This document shows positions 1-8,503 of a stretch of DNA of 13,893 nt, piece by piece (within the stretch, counting starts at the first letter, position 1; every line of letters starts with the position of its first letter). The translations under genes were made by a program, and so were the position numbers. The DNA is taken from positions 1 to 13,893 of the forward strand of contig CAKUHV010000039.1 in NCBI GenBank assembly GCA_934659445.1, written 5' to 3'. The notes beneath the pieces were generated by a model that saw only the letters and a program-made list of their open reading frames with translations, made no database searches and was not told the origin of the DNA. The DNA comes from an uncultured Oscillospiraceae bacterium (GTDB lineage Bacteria; Bacillota; Clostridia; Oscillospirales; Oscillospiraceae).

Positions 1-3000
1 GGCTGATCGCTGTTTTGCAGCGTCAGCGTGTGCGCGCCGGGGCGGAGCACTGCGGTGCTGTCCGGCAGGATGAGCTTACCGTCAATGCTTACGCATACGG
101 TATTTGCGCCGATGACGCGCACAAAGCGATTGGCGGTGGTTTTGTTGCCCGCCTTGTCGAGCACGGTGTAGGTGACAGTGTACTGTCCGGCGGCGGTCAG
201 GTTAACTGCGCTGCTGTCATAGGTGACCGTCAGATCGTTCTTAGCTGTCACATTGTCCCAGACGGTATAGCCCTTATCCAGCTCTGCCTTCAGCGCATCC
301 GCCGTGGTGCCCTCGGTCACATAGATGGTGCTGTTGTCAAAGCTGATGGACGGCGGGTCGTTGTCGATGCTGCCCACGCGGACCATTTTGAAGCTCTCGT
401 TGCCCGCGGTGTCCACGGCGGTGATGGCGAAGGTGCCGTTCTGGGTGAAGGCGATCTCGTGGCTGCCTGCGGCAGTAAAGTTGTAGGTGCCGTTTTCGCC
501 CCAGGTCACGGTGCAGGCCTCGTTGACGGTGACCGTTACCTTCGCATCGTTCGTCTCGTCCTGTGCCACTGTCAGCACCGGCGCGGTGCGGTCGATGTTG
601 CGGATCTCGATGGGGACGACCGTTGTGTTGCCGGCCTGATCGTTGAGCAGAACATTATAGGTCCCGTTCTGGGTAAATGTGATCTCCAGCGGGTAGTTCG
701 GGTTATAGATGACCGGCAGAAGCTGTCCCTGATAAACCTTCGTCGCGCCGTAGTTGGCAGAAGTGACCGGCTTGCTCGGAGTGATCGCAACAACGGCCTT
801 ATAGGCGGCATCCGTGTCGCCTACCGCTGCTCCCTTGCGGTCATAGCGCTTTACGACCATCTGATCGACCTCTGGCTTGACCTTGTCGATGACGGTGATC
901 CCGTTGATCGTTACCACTGTGCTCTTGCCGTTGGCGGACGAGGCGGTGAAGGTAAAGGTCTGGTCATAATTTCCCTTGAATGTTACCGTAACGCGCTCGG
1001 GAGTTGCGGTGATCGTGACGAGATCACCGCCATTTTGACCGGGAATGGTGTAGCTTGCTGCGGTGTCTTTTTTCAGCAGCGTATGCTCATCTGTTTCATT
1101 TCCGGCCCGAACGGTCAGATTCTGCATTGCCTTGTTGCTGTCGATGTGCGCTGTGACGTTGGTGTTGAGCGGCCCTGTCGGCTGGAAAGCAGAATCCTTC
1201 TCGTCCGACGGCGACCAGCGGACGGTCAGCTCCGGCGGATCGGTGTCCAGGCCGGAGATTGGCTGGCTGAAGGTGGTCGTATTGCCCGCCAGATCGGTGA
1301 TGATAAACGGCACATCGCCGTTGTCAAAGGCCGCATACCGATACTTGTTCCGATCCAGACGCTCCGCGCCCAGGGGGAGGGAGACGATCACCGTATCCAC
1401 GGGATTGCCGTCCTCGTCCACGGCGATGGTCTCTTTTCCGCCGTTCATGGTGTCGCTCAGCTCAAGGCCGATATACTTGCCGTACAGGCCGTTGGCCGTC
1501 ACCTTGATGCTCGCGGTGGGGGCTTTAGTGTCGATCCTGTCCGGCACGGTGAAGGTAAATTTGGTTTTGTTGGCCTTCGGGGATTGATCTGTAACGGTAA
1601 TGGTGAATGTTCCCGACTTGTTGATCGTGACCACATTTCCGGTAAGGGCCGCACCGTCCCCGCGGACGGAGATGGTAAAGCCGGATGCGTCGGTGGCCCT
1701 GACTGTCAGGCTGTAGCCCTGCACATAGCCGAGGGCGTCGAATTTGCCGTCAATGGTTGTTTGGTCGTCCGTTCCGAGGAAGGCCTCCGCGCGGGTATAG
1801 CTGCCGCTGCGCTTGACATAAATATCCACGTCAACGTCGGGCTTAGTCGTATCCTCCGGGGACTGCGCGGGCGCTTGCAGCGTTAATCCGGCGGGAAGCG
1901 CGGCGGTCACGCTGCCGGCGCTGCCGAGATCGTCTTCATAGGTGAAGGTGTGGGAGGCCGCGCTGTCGGGCGTGAACAGGAACTCGCTGCCGGTGCCCTC
2001 GGTGGGGGTCACATGGCGGTCGGTGGTGTACCACGCGCGGACATTTCCGGTGACGGCCAGGCCGCTGCCGACATACGCCGTCAGTTCCTCCGCCGTGAAC
2101 TCCTGCCCCAGCTGCTCCACATAGTAGCGCACATCGGCTTCCGGCGCTCCGCTTACAATGTTGTCGATGTAGACGCGGAGGCGGCGGATATTCTCGCCCT
2201 TGACGCCGGTCAGCTCCACCTGGGTCTCCATGTTTTCGGTGATCTCGGTCTCACGGCTCTGGGTGCCCTGCATCGCGGTACCATCAGCGGGTTTCGAGGG
2301 CCTCAGCCAATTTTCAGAATAGTTGGTGCTGGAGTTCCAGATGACCTCACAGACCTTGATGGTGCCGTTTGCCGCGTTGGTAGTCAGAATGACGGGATCT
2401 TTGGTGACATCCGTGGTGGAGAAGCCCAGGTCGATGCTGTAGTTATTGTCGTTCTCATCAGTGAAGTCTTCGGTCTTGATCTCCGCCACATGGGTCTGTC
2501 CGAAGGCGTCCCGGAACTGGATAGACCAGGTGCCGTTGCCGGGGATGGGGAAGGCCCCGCTCCAGCTGGTCTGGAAGCCCTTGCCGTCCTTCTCGTGCCA
2601 CGCCCAGGACTCCACCGGGCGGACAGGCTGGTTGAAGGTGACGGTGGTCATGGTGTGGCCTTTGACCTCCGGCTGCTGATAGTTGACGGGCTTTTCGCCG
2701 TTGCTGACACTGCCCGTGTTGCCGAAGGCGTCCGTCGCCGTGACAGTGACGTCCATCTTGGTTCCTTCGGCGACCTTGGCGAACACGCCCTCCACCGTCA
2801 CATCCAGATAGTCGCGGCTGTAGAGGCCGTAGCTGGCGGAATAGACATTTTTCACCGCCGTGGCGGAGTAGATGCCCGTGGGATGGCCGTCGTTGGTGGT
2901 CCAAGTGACATCCGTTCCGTCGTAGGTGAGGGTGAATGTATTTTTGGAATACGCTTCGTTAAAGCCGACATCCACAGTCAGGCCGTCCTTCATGGTGCCT

Positions 3001-6000
3001 TGATCGTCGCGGACGCGGAACTTCAGGGTGTAGGTGCCGTTGCCGTTATCCTTGAATTCCAGGCCGCTAATGCCGTTATCCTTGTTGTAGGCTCCGGGCC
3101 CATCGTCGAACCACGGGGCGCGCTGGCCGAGATTACCCACCTCGCAGAGGGCGCCGTGGGCGCTGACGGTGATGACCTCGTAGTTCGCGCCGTTTTCCTG
3201 TAGCGCGCAGCGCCATGTGCCGTCGGCGTAGGCGTTCATTTCAACGCGCCGCCCCTCGCCATTGAGCTCATCCTGATCATTCTGCCAGGCCCATGCGAAC
3301 ACTGTCGCGCCGGCGGTGCTTGCGCCGTTCTCCGGCGTGAACACCAGCTGTCCGGCATCCTTGTCAAGGCGGATGCTGCCGCCGATGGCCTCCTCCACGG
3401 GCATGATCTGATAGTACTTGATGTCGCTCCTGCGGCCGTTATCGTAGACCTTCTGCACGGCGACGGTGTTGACCTGGCCGGGGGTGAGGTAGAGGTGCGT
3501 GCTGTCCTGCTCGTTGGCTCTGAACACAAAGTTCAGGTCGTTGTTTGAGTTGCCGTCCGTTGTGACGTTTGTGGGATCGTCTGCCGTAGACAGCTCCACT
3601 TTGTTGCCCGCATGGGCGGTGTTCCAAAGCTGGACGGCGTAGCAGCCGACAAAGGCCGTGGCGGTGGAGTTTGTTCCGATGACCTTCCATCCCGCCTCGG
3701 TGGGAGAGGTGACGGTGACATAATATTTCGGCGCAGTTGCGATCCTTGCATAAAGCGGATCTGCCGCCTGCGACTTGCTGATGGGCAGATAAATGATGCC
3801 GCTGTCGGAGGCCAGCTCCAGCCTTCCGCCGTCGCCGTAGCTTTTGTCCAGTCCGTAGGCCGTTCTGAGGTAATCATACTTCGCCTGCGGGTCATAGATC
3901 ACGGAGCTGAGGGAGAAGTCGGAATTGGGCTGCACGGTGTCCACCGCGATCTGGCGATAAGTACTGCCATCGGGAAGCCACGCGCCGTAGTCGTCTCTGC
4001 CCGCTTTCAGCGCGAGATGGAACGTGGCAATGTAGACGCCGGATTCGTAGCTGCCCTCCGGCACGGTGACGGTCTGGGAGACGGCGCCGTTGGGGTTGTT
4101 CTCAGGAAGTTGGAAGGGGCCGATGGGAATATCGTAGTGCTTGTTGGTGCTCTTATTTTCCAGACGAATGTAGCTCTGCTGCCAGTCCACATTCTCATAT
4201 CTCCAGCCGCGGTGATCGCCGGCAATGGAGACGGTAAAGCGGAGGCCCGCCAGTGTGGTGCGCTGATAGCCTTTGGCGGTGCTCCAGTCGGAGTTATAGT
4301 GCACCTTACCCAGTTCGTCATCACAGGTCAGGCTGATCTTGCCGAAAAGATCGTTGGCATGCCCGGTCACGCGGAGGGTGACGGTGTCCGTGACAAACTT
4401 GTTGGATTCATTTCCAAGGGTGATCACGCCGTCGGCATCCGTGTCGTAAGCTGTCTTTTTTCCGGCAAGCACGGTAACGGTGAGGTTGCCGCTGTAAAAC
4501 GAGCTTGCGCCGGGCCGTATAGTCGTCAGCAGGCTCTCTGCATGCCTGTCTGGGTCCGGAGTCAGAGTGTAATTCCCGTCATTATCCTGAGTGATCTGAT
4601 AGAACTTCCAGCCGTTGCTGGTGCTTGCATCCTCGGCGATGGGCTGCCCGAAGATATTGTAGTCGCCACTGGACACCATCTGGTACACCGCATAATAGTC
4701 CGAGTTTTCCGCCGCAGGGACAAGGAAGAACAGTGTGTCCTCATCGCCCTGCCCGGTCACCTTGAGATTGGCGAGTTCGGTGAAGCTTCTGGGATATTCC
4801 AGCTCATAGTCCGCATCGCGCAGATCGTAGCTGTACTGCCCCAGGCAGATCGGGGCGGACTCGTTCTTGTTGTCCGAGTTGTCCGTCGCCTTCACCCAGA
4901 GATATTGGGAGAACAGCTCTCCGTCGCCTACTTGGGCCGGGGCATACACAGTCGCGCCGTCGGTCGAAGTCGCCATCACAGTACCGCTGCTCCAGTCTGC
5001 GGGTGTGCTGTCGCCGCTGTCGCTCCACGCATACTGCCACGCGGAAATGCCCCGCCCGTCGGTGAGAATGACCTCGGCGGTGAGGGTGCCGCCGCTGCCG
5101 CCGCTGTTCAGGGTGCGGGTGGTGCTCCCCGCCGCGGCGGCGGGGGCGAGGTTGTCAATGTACCACGCAAGACCGCCGGCAGGCAGCGGCGCATTGCTCT
5201 CGTTGCCCGCGTAGTCCTTGGCCTTGATCGTGAGGGTGCAGCCGGAGAAGTCCACATAGGTCTCGCCGGCCTTGGGACGGATGTGGAAGTAGACGTTCGG
5301 CGTTTGCAGGAACTGCTGTGCCGTGCCGGTGGTGCCGACCTTCCACTCGTCATCGGCAACTTGGGCTGTGTCGGCCTTGACTGCCCACTCATAGGGATAT
5401 GCCTTTTTGTCGCCGTTGTTGTTCAGAATGAAGCTGCCATAAATGCCCGCATAGCCGGAGGCGGCATCGGAGAGCGTCACGCCGTAGCGGAACCCGTTTT
5501 CCTCCGGAGCATAGCTGTTCTCGATCTCCTTCGCCGTGGGAGCATCCGTGTCCAGCAGGGGCGGGTTGGCGTTGGCGGCGGGGGAGATGGTCACATTATC
5601 TTTATTTAGCGAGTTGCCCGCGCGGTCGGTGATTTCCCCGAGGGTAATGCCGTTTCCGTCCTTAAAGTACATCCGGGTGACCTTGATCTGCGTTTCGCCG
5701 TCGGGGAGATGGTAGCCCTCGCCGATGGTGATGTTCCCGGTGACGAACTGCGTCGCCTCGGTGCTGTAGTCATAGAAGGGATAGAGATACCGGGAGGTCA
5801 CCTCGACCGCCTTGTCGTCCGCGTCCAGCAGATTTGTGACGAAAAAGGCGTTTTGCCAGTTGGAGGAGCCTGGGCTTGAGCGCTCGATGCCCTTGAGCCG
5901 CTCGTTCATGTGGACAATCAGATAGAAGCTGTCGCCCACGCCTAAATACAGGTCACTCTTGTCGGTGTAGCTCTTCTCGTCATAGCCATCGGTGCCTGGG

Positions 6001-7376
6001 CCCTTGCCGGCCTTGCCCAGCGCCTCTTTTACGTCGGTGTTGTTGCAGGTCAGCTCGAACGCCACCTTCGCCACATAGGGCGCGCCGGAGTCCAGCGTCA
6101 GATTGGCGTCGAGAATGGTCTGCTTTTGCAGGGGATTGCCCGCAAGGTCGGTGATGTAGCAGGTGGTGGTGGACAGGCCGAGGGTGCTGCCGTTGACCTT
6201 TATATCTCCGGCGATGGAGAAGCTGCCGTCTTTGACCACCTGCTTGAGCGGGAGCGTGGCACTTGACGCAAACAGTGCATCCATACCCAGCGCAGCGATC
6301 TGCACATCCGTCTCTTGGTTGTCGGGAACGGTATACTTGAAGATCAGGTCGCTGCCTTTGAGTTCGATCAGCTTGGCGCGATATTTGCCGGCGGTCTCGC
6401 CGTCGGCCTGCAGGTCGAGATAGAGCTCACCCTTGCCGGCGGCGCTGTCGTCGGCAAAGCGGATGGGCTCGTCAAAGGTGAGCTTGATATAGACGCTCTT
6501 GCCCTTGCCCACGCTCATGCCTTTGAACCGCCTTTCGTAGCTCGTGCCGTCCGCGCTGTAGTGGATGTCCGCAAGCTCGGGGGCGCGGGTGTCGCGGAAC
6601 GCCACCACGAAATTCTCGGCATAGGAGCCGCCGCAGGTGCAGGTGCGGTACTCGAAGTCCTTCCACGCAAAGGTGCGGTGGCTGAATTGCAGGCTGCAAT
6701 AGTCGTTCTTATAGTAAATGGTGTTGAAGCCGTCGGAATTGTTGCTCTGGACCCCGCCGAGGTCGCCGATGCGGGGATAGGTCCGCGACTTGTCGCTCCA
6801 GCCGTCGATCACCCTCGCACTGCCGCTGAAGGTAGCGTAGACCTTTTCCGTCACCGTCATCTCGGCTGTATAGGTCTTGACCTCTTTCCAACTGTAGTGG
6901 CTGTGGGTGTGGGTGCGGTTATAGAAGGTGGCGGAGGTGTTGAATTGCAGATTGTTGGAGACCTGCGCCAGCTTTTTGAGCACAGGGGCGGTTTCGCCGA
7001 GGTTAAAGTCCCAAGCCTTACCCTCGTTGTTTCCCGTGGCGCGGTCGCTGTACTTTGCCTGCTTGCCGTCACTCTGGCGCTTGTATAAGCCGATGCCGTT
7101 GTAGGCGGCATAGGCACCGTCGCCCTTGATGGCGCTGTACAGCTTCTCGCTGCTGCCGGAATAGGCGTTGAGAACGGCGACCTCCGGACTCTCGCGGTGG
7201 TAGGTCACCGTTCCGGCGCTCTGCACCGCCAGACCGGACAGGCTGTCGGCCAGGTCGGCAAACACGGACACGGGCAGCAGGCCCAGCACCATGACCAGAG
7301 TCAGAAGGGCGCTGAGCAGTCTGTTCCCCATGGCTGTCCGGGGGGCGGCGGGCGTTTCCTTCGGTTTGAGATTCAT
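1..7376 (-). CDS. Giant secreted multi-Ig-domain surface protein, C-terminus outside window
   Basis: Reading the minus strand from the ATG at 7376, the frame stays open for 2458 codons to the window edge with no stop, so both its end and any cell-wall anchor are unseen. Residues 1-40 form a Sec signal peptide: basic start, hydrophobic run at about 20-38, likely cleavage after the Ala of VFA-D. Residues 41-260 are a domain I do not recognise, carrying the His-rich stretch THTHSHY (155-161) and Cys246-Thr-Cys248. From 262 on there are Ig-like beta modules. Linker motifs with an Asp three or four residues before Pro (often IDxxxP) lie at about 262, 429, 609, 1949, 2044, 2164, 2262 and 2338, and 'AGN'-type module ends lie near 414, 588, 725, 1553, 2032, 2250, 2326 and 2411. 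The last visible module (2338-2430) resembles the DUF5011/Big_3 type; those at 262-600 resemble SbsA-like Ig domains. The start is supported by AGGAGG seven bases upstream and by ATGA overlap with the tetR stop. A cell-surface, adhesin-like role is inferred; no ligand or enzyme motif is visible. Confidence 0.9.
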   Translation of the reverse strand, partial: MNLKPKETPAAPRTAMGNRLLSALLTLVMVLGLLPVSVFADLADSLSGLAVQSAGTVTYHRESPEVAVLNAYSGSSEKLYSAIKGDGAYAAYNGIGLYKRQSDGKQAKYSDRATGNNEGKAWDFNLGETAPVLKKLAQVSNNLQFNTSATFYNRTHTHSHYSWKEVKTYTAEMTVTEKVYATFSGSARVIDGWSDKSRTYPRIGDLGGVQSNNSDGFNTIYYKNDYCSLQFSHRTFAWKDFEYRTCTCGGSYAENFVVAFRDTRAPELADIHYSADGTSYERRFKGMSVGKGKSVYIKLTFDEPIRFADDSAAGKGELYLDLQADGETAGKYRAKLIELKGSDLIFKYTVPDNQETDVQIAALGMDALFASSATLPLKQVVKDGSFSIAGDIKVNGSTLGLSTTTCYITDLAGNPLQKQTILDANLTLDSGAPYVAKVAFELTCNNTDVKEALGKAGKGPGTDGYDEKSYTDKSDLYLGVGDSFYLIVHMNERLKGIERSSPGSSNWQNAFFVTNLLDADDKAVEVTSRYLYPFYDYSTEATQFVTGNITIGEGYHLPDGETQIKVTRMYFKDGNGITLGEITDRAGNSLNKDNVTISPAANANPPLLDTDAPTAKEIENSYAPEENGFRYGVTLSDAASGYAGIYGSFILNNNGDKKAYPYEWAVKADTAQVADDEWKVGTTGTAQQFLQTPNVYFHIRPKAGETYVDFSGCTLTIKAKDYAGNESNAPLPAGGLAWYIDNLAPAAAAGSTTRTLNSGGSGGTLTAEVILTDGRGISAWQYAWSDSGDSTPADWSSGTVMATSTDGATVYAPAQVGDGELFSQYLWVKATDNSDNKNESAPICLGQYSYDLRDADYELEYPRSFTELANLKVTGQGDEDTLFFLVPAAENSDYYAVYQMVSSGDYNIFGQPIAEDASTSNGWKFYQITQDNDGNYTLTPDPDRHAESLLTTIRPGASSFYSGNLTVTVLAGKKTAYDTDADGVITLGNESNKFVTDTVTLRVTGHANDLFGKISLTCDDELGKVHYNSDWSTAKGYQRTTLAGLRFTVSIAGDHRGWRYENVDWQQSYIRLENKSTNKHYDIPIGPFQLPENNPNGAVSQTVTVPEGSYESGVYIATFHLALKAGRDDYGAWLPDGSTYRQIAVDTVQPNSDFSLSSVIYDPQAKYDYLRTAYGLDKSYGDGGRLELASDSGIIYLPISKSQAADPLYARIATAPKYYVTVTSPTEAGWKVIGTNSTATAFVGCYAVQLWNTAHAGNKVELSTADDPTNVTTDGNSNNDLNFVFRANEQDSTHLYLTPGQVNTVAVQKVYDNGRRSDIKYYQIMPVEEAIGGSIRLDKDAGQLVFTPENGASTAGATVFAWAWQNDQDELNGEGRRVEMNAYADGTWRCALQENGANYEVITVSAHGALCEVGNLGQRAPWFDDGPGAYNKDNGISGLEFKDNGNGTYTLKFRVRDDQGTMKDGLTVDVGFNEAYSKNTFTLTYDGTDVTWTTNDGHPTGIYSATAVKNVYSASYGLYSRDYLDVTVEGVFAKVAEGTKMDVTVTATDAFGNTGSVSNGEKPVNYQQPEVKGHTMTTVTFNQPVRPVESWAWHEKDGKGFQTSWSGAFPIPGNGTWSIQFRDAFGQTHVAEIKTEDFTDENDNNYSIDLGFSTTDVTKDPVILTTNAANGTIKVCEVIWNSSTNYSENWLRPSKPADGTAMQGTQSRETEITENMETQVELTGVKGENIRRLRVYIDNIVSGAPEADVRYYVEQLGQEFTAEELTAYVGSGLAVTGNVRAWYTTDRHVTPTEGTGSEFLFTPDSAASHTFTYEDDLGSAGSVTAALPAGLTLQAPAQSPEDTTKPDVDVDIYVKRSGSYTRAEAFLGTDDQTTIDGKFDALGYVQGYSLTVRATDASGFTISVRGDGAALTGNVVTINKSGTFTITVTDQSPKANKTKFTFTVPDRIDTKAPTASIKVTANGLYGKYIGLELSDTMNGGKETIAVDEDGNPVDTVIVSLPLGAERLDRNKYRYAAFDNGDVPFIITDLAGNTTTFSQPISGLDTDPPELTVRWSPSDEKDSAFQPTGPLNTNVTAHIDSNKAMQNLTVRAGNETDEHTLLKKDTAASYTIPGQNGGDLVTITATPERVTVTFKGNYDQTFTFTASSANGKSTVVTINGITVIDKVKPEVDQMVVKRYDRKGAAVGDTDAAYKAVVAITPSKPVTSANYGATKVYQGQLLPVIYNPNYPLEITFTQNGTYNVLLNDQAGNTTVVPIEIRNIDRTAPVLTVAQDETNDAKVTVTVNEACTVTWGENGTYNFTAAGSHEIAFTQNGTFAITAVDTAGNESFKMVRVGSIDNDPPSISFDNSTIYVTEGTTADALKAELDKGYTVWDNVTAKNDLTVTYDSSAVNLTAAGQYTVTYTVLDKAGNKTTANRFVRVIGANTVCVSIDGKLILPDSTAVLRPGAHTLTLQNSDQ

Positions 7377-8155
7377 GTCTTGTCCTCCTCTTCATCCATG
7401 GCGGCTGACCCCTTTCCCCGCGCCTGTGCGCCACTGAAGGCGGCGGGGGTGCGCTCCGGCCCATCCCGGAGCTGGTCCGTATCAAATCCGTCTTCGGCCA
7501 TTCTGGCCGTTTCCCGTATGATCCCGGCGGCCATGGCGTGCAGGTCCATGGCCAGCACGGCGGAAATCACCTGACTGCGCCGCTGGGCGGGCACCTCGTA
7601 CAGCTTGAGGGAGCAGTCCAGAAAGCGCCGTATCTTTGCCTGTCTGGTAAAGTATATGTCACAGGGCACGGACATGAAGCCCCGCATCACGCCGCCGGAG
7701 GCGATCTCCATCTCGTAAAAGTCCTTCTCCTGCGCCTGGGGCAGGTAGGCGCTGAAGATCCCCTTCAGCCGCTTTGTCATATTGTGGTGGATAAAGCTGC
7801 TGGTGGAGGGCAGAGAGTAGGCCGCCACATACAGGTCCCGCAGGGGCTCCGACAGCTCGGTAATGTGCAGCTGGAGGGCCGTTTCGACGGCGTACAGCAC
7901 CACAGGGTCCTGGGGCTCGCTCATGCTTTGGGCCAGCTCGAACTGGCCGCTGAACATCCGCTGGACCAGCTCCAGCAGAATGGCCTCTTTGCTGGGATAG
8001 GCCCTGAAAAAGGAGCTGGGCCGCATCCCCGCCGCAGTCGCGATCTCCGCCGTGGTGGTGTGTTCGTATCCCTTCTCCAAGAAGATCGCTACCGCGGCGC
8101 GCAGCATCTTCTGCTGGGTCAGCAGTCCTCCCGGTTGTTTTCCCCGCATGGCCAT
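7373..8155 (-). CDS. TetR-family transcriptional regulator
   Basis: This encodes a 260-residue one-component regulator. The N-terminal helix-turn-helix is typical of TetR: a first helix with AAVAIFLEKGYEHTT, then the recognition part IATAAGMRPSSFFRAYPSKE, in the usual place within the first 60 residues. The remaining helical part (about 70-230) would bind a ligand and dimerise; it does not tell me the ligand. The tail after about 225 is polar and ends in the acidic DEEEDKT, whose codons also form the ribosome binding site of the next gene. ATGs occur at 8179, 8161, 8155 and 8149. I chose 8155 because GGAGG (8167-8163) sits seven bases before it; for 8161 the gap is only one base. Its TGA overlaps the ATG of the giant surface protein gene (ATGA), so the two are probably co-transcribed and translationally coupled. 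It most likely represses its own promoter and hence the giant gene, which is inference from the layout and the palindrome at 8201-8214. Confidence 0.93.
   Translation of the reverse strand: MAMRGKQPGGLLTQQKMLRAAVAIFLEKGYEHTTTAEIATAAGMRPSSFFRAYPSKEAILLELVQRMFSGQFELAQSMSEPQDPVVLYAVETALQLHITELSEPLRDLYVAAYSLPSTSSFIHHNMTKRLKGIFSAYLPQAQEKDFYEMEIASGGVMRGFMSVPCDIYFTRQAKIRRFLDCSLKLYEVPAQRRSQVISAVLAMDLHAMAAGIIRETARMAEDGFDTDQLRDGPERTPAAFSGAQARGKGSAAMDEEEDKT
7384..7389 (-). promoter_or_regulatory. Ribosome binding site of the giant surface protein gene
   Basis: AGGAGG lies within the last codons of the tetR gene, seven bases before the ATG at 7376. Its strength and position fix the start of the giant gene, and they suggest that translation of the two genes is coupled. 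Confidence 0.8.
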
Positions 8156-8162
8156 AGGCATT

Positions 8163-8169
8163 CCTCCTT
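8163..8169 (-). promoter_or_regulatory. Ribosome binding site deciding the tetR start
   Basis: AAGGAGG is seven bases from the ATG at 8155 but only one base from the ATG at 8161, and it lies downstream of the ATG at 8179. It therefore favours 8155 as the true start. Confidence 0.7.
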
Positions 8170-8200
8170 CTGTATCCAAGCTGCGTCCGTAATAGAAAGC

Positions 8201-8214
8201 GTACTTGCAATTAC
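8201..8214. promoter_or_regulatory. Operator-like palindrome, candidate TetR binding site
   Basis: GTACTTGCAATTAC is an inverted repeat with 12 of 14 positions symmetric (a single mismatched pair). It lies just downstream of the -10 element, at the predicted transcription start of the tetR-giant gene unit. TetR proteins commonly bind short palindromes in such positions and block their own promoter. That this regulator binds here is inferred from location only. Confidence 0.5.
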
Positions 8215-8220
8215 ATTTTC

Positions 8221-8249
8221 ATATTACCACAGCAGGCTGGCTGCCGCAA
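8221..8249 (-). promoter_or_regulatory. Sigma-A-type promoter of the tetR-surface protein operon
   Basis: On the minus strand TTGCGG (8249-8244) and TAATAT (8226-8221) are separated by exactly 17 bases. The predicted start lies near 8214, giving a leader of about 60 bases before the tetR ATG. The -35 matches consensus at four of six positions, with a good -10. Confidence 0.6.
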
Positions 8250-8424
8250 GGAGAATCGCCGCCGTTTCCGTTTTTTGTCGTTGTGCCCAAGGGGCCGCCG
8301 CACTTTTTCTCCTGCGGACATTTCTGGGGGCGCTATCCCCCCTCCCCGCCCCTTTTTGCGGACTGTTTTCTACTTCTATAGGGACAACAGATAAAAAAAC
8401 TACGCACCGAAAGTCATAAAAACA
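8250..8424. other. Intergenic region without a gene
   Basis: Between the tetR promoter and the hairpins behind the foldase gene I see no ORF with a ribosome binding site, no RNA gene and no clear repeat. The plus-strand frame crossing it is an extension of a frame antisense to tetR. Confidence 0.5.
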
Positions 8425-8461
8425 GCGGGCCCCGTCCCCTTTTTTGGGGGGCGGGGCCCGC
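8425..8461 (-). terminator. Second GC-rich hairpin behind the foldase gene, probable back-up terminator
   Basis: GCGGGCCCCG pairs with CGGGGCCCGC, extended by a C-run facing a G-run around an A6 loop on the minus strand (T6 on plus). On the minus strand it is followed by TGTTTTTA, as expected for an intrinsic terminator. It lies directly after the first terminator at 8469-8500, so the two look like a tandem pair separating the foldase gene from the tetR operon. Confidence 0.65.
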
Positions 8462-8464
8462 GTA

Positions 8465-8500
8465 TAAAAACAGGCCCTCCGAAAAATCGGAGGGCCTGTT
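8465..8500 (-). terminator. Rho-independent terminator of the foldase gene
   Basis: A perfect 14-bp stem (8469-8482 with 8487-8500, core CAGGCCCTCCGA) has a four-base loop. On the minus strand it is followed by a T-run at its 3' side. It begins four bases after the foldase stop codon, so it clearly ends that transcript. Confidence 0.9.
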
Positions 8501-8503
8501 CAC

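Noticed and set aside
3612..5609. 665-codon open frame on the plus strand
   Set aside because: It lies fully antisense to the continuous signal-peptide-bearing Ig-domain frame on the minus strand. Its composition (Val, Gly, Ala, Arg, His) is what one gets from the complement of GC-rich codons, and no domain is recognisable. The same holds for the plus-strand frames at 15-1886, 1950-3203 and 6315-7088.
8156..8179. Upstream starts for tetR at 8179 and 8161
   Set aside because: The strong AAGGAGG at 8163-8169 lies downstream of 8179 and only one base before 8161, so both would be poorly served; 8155 is ideally spaced.
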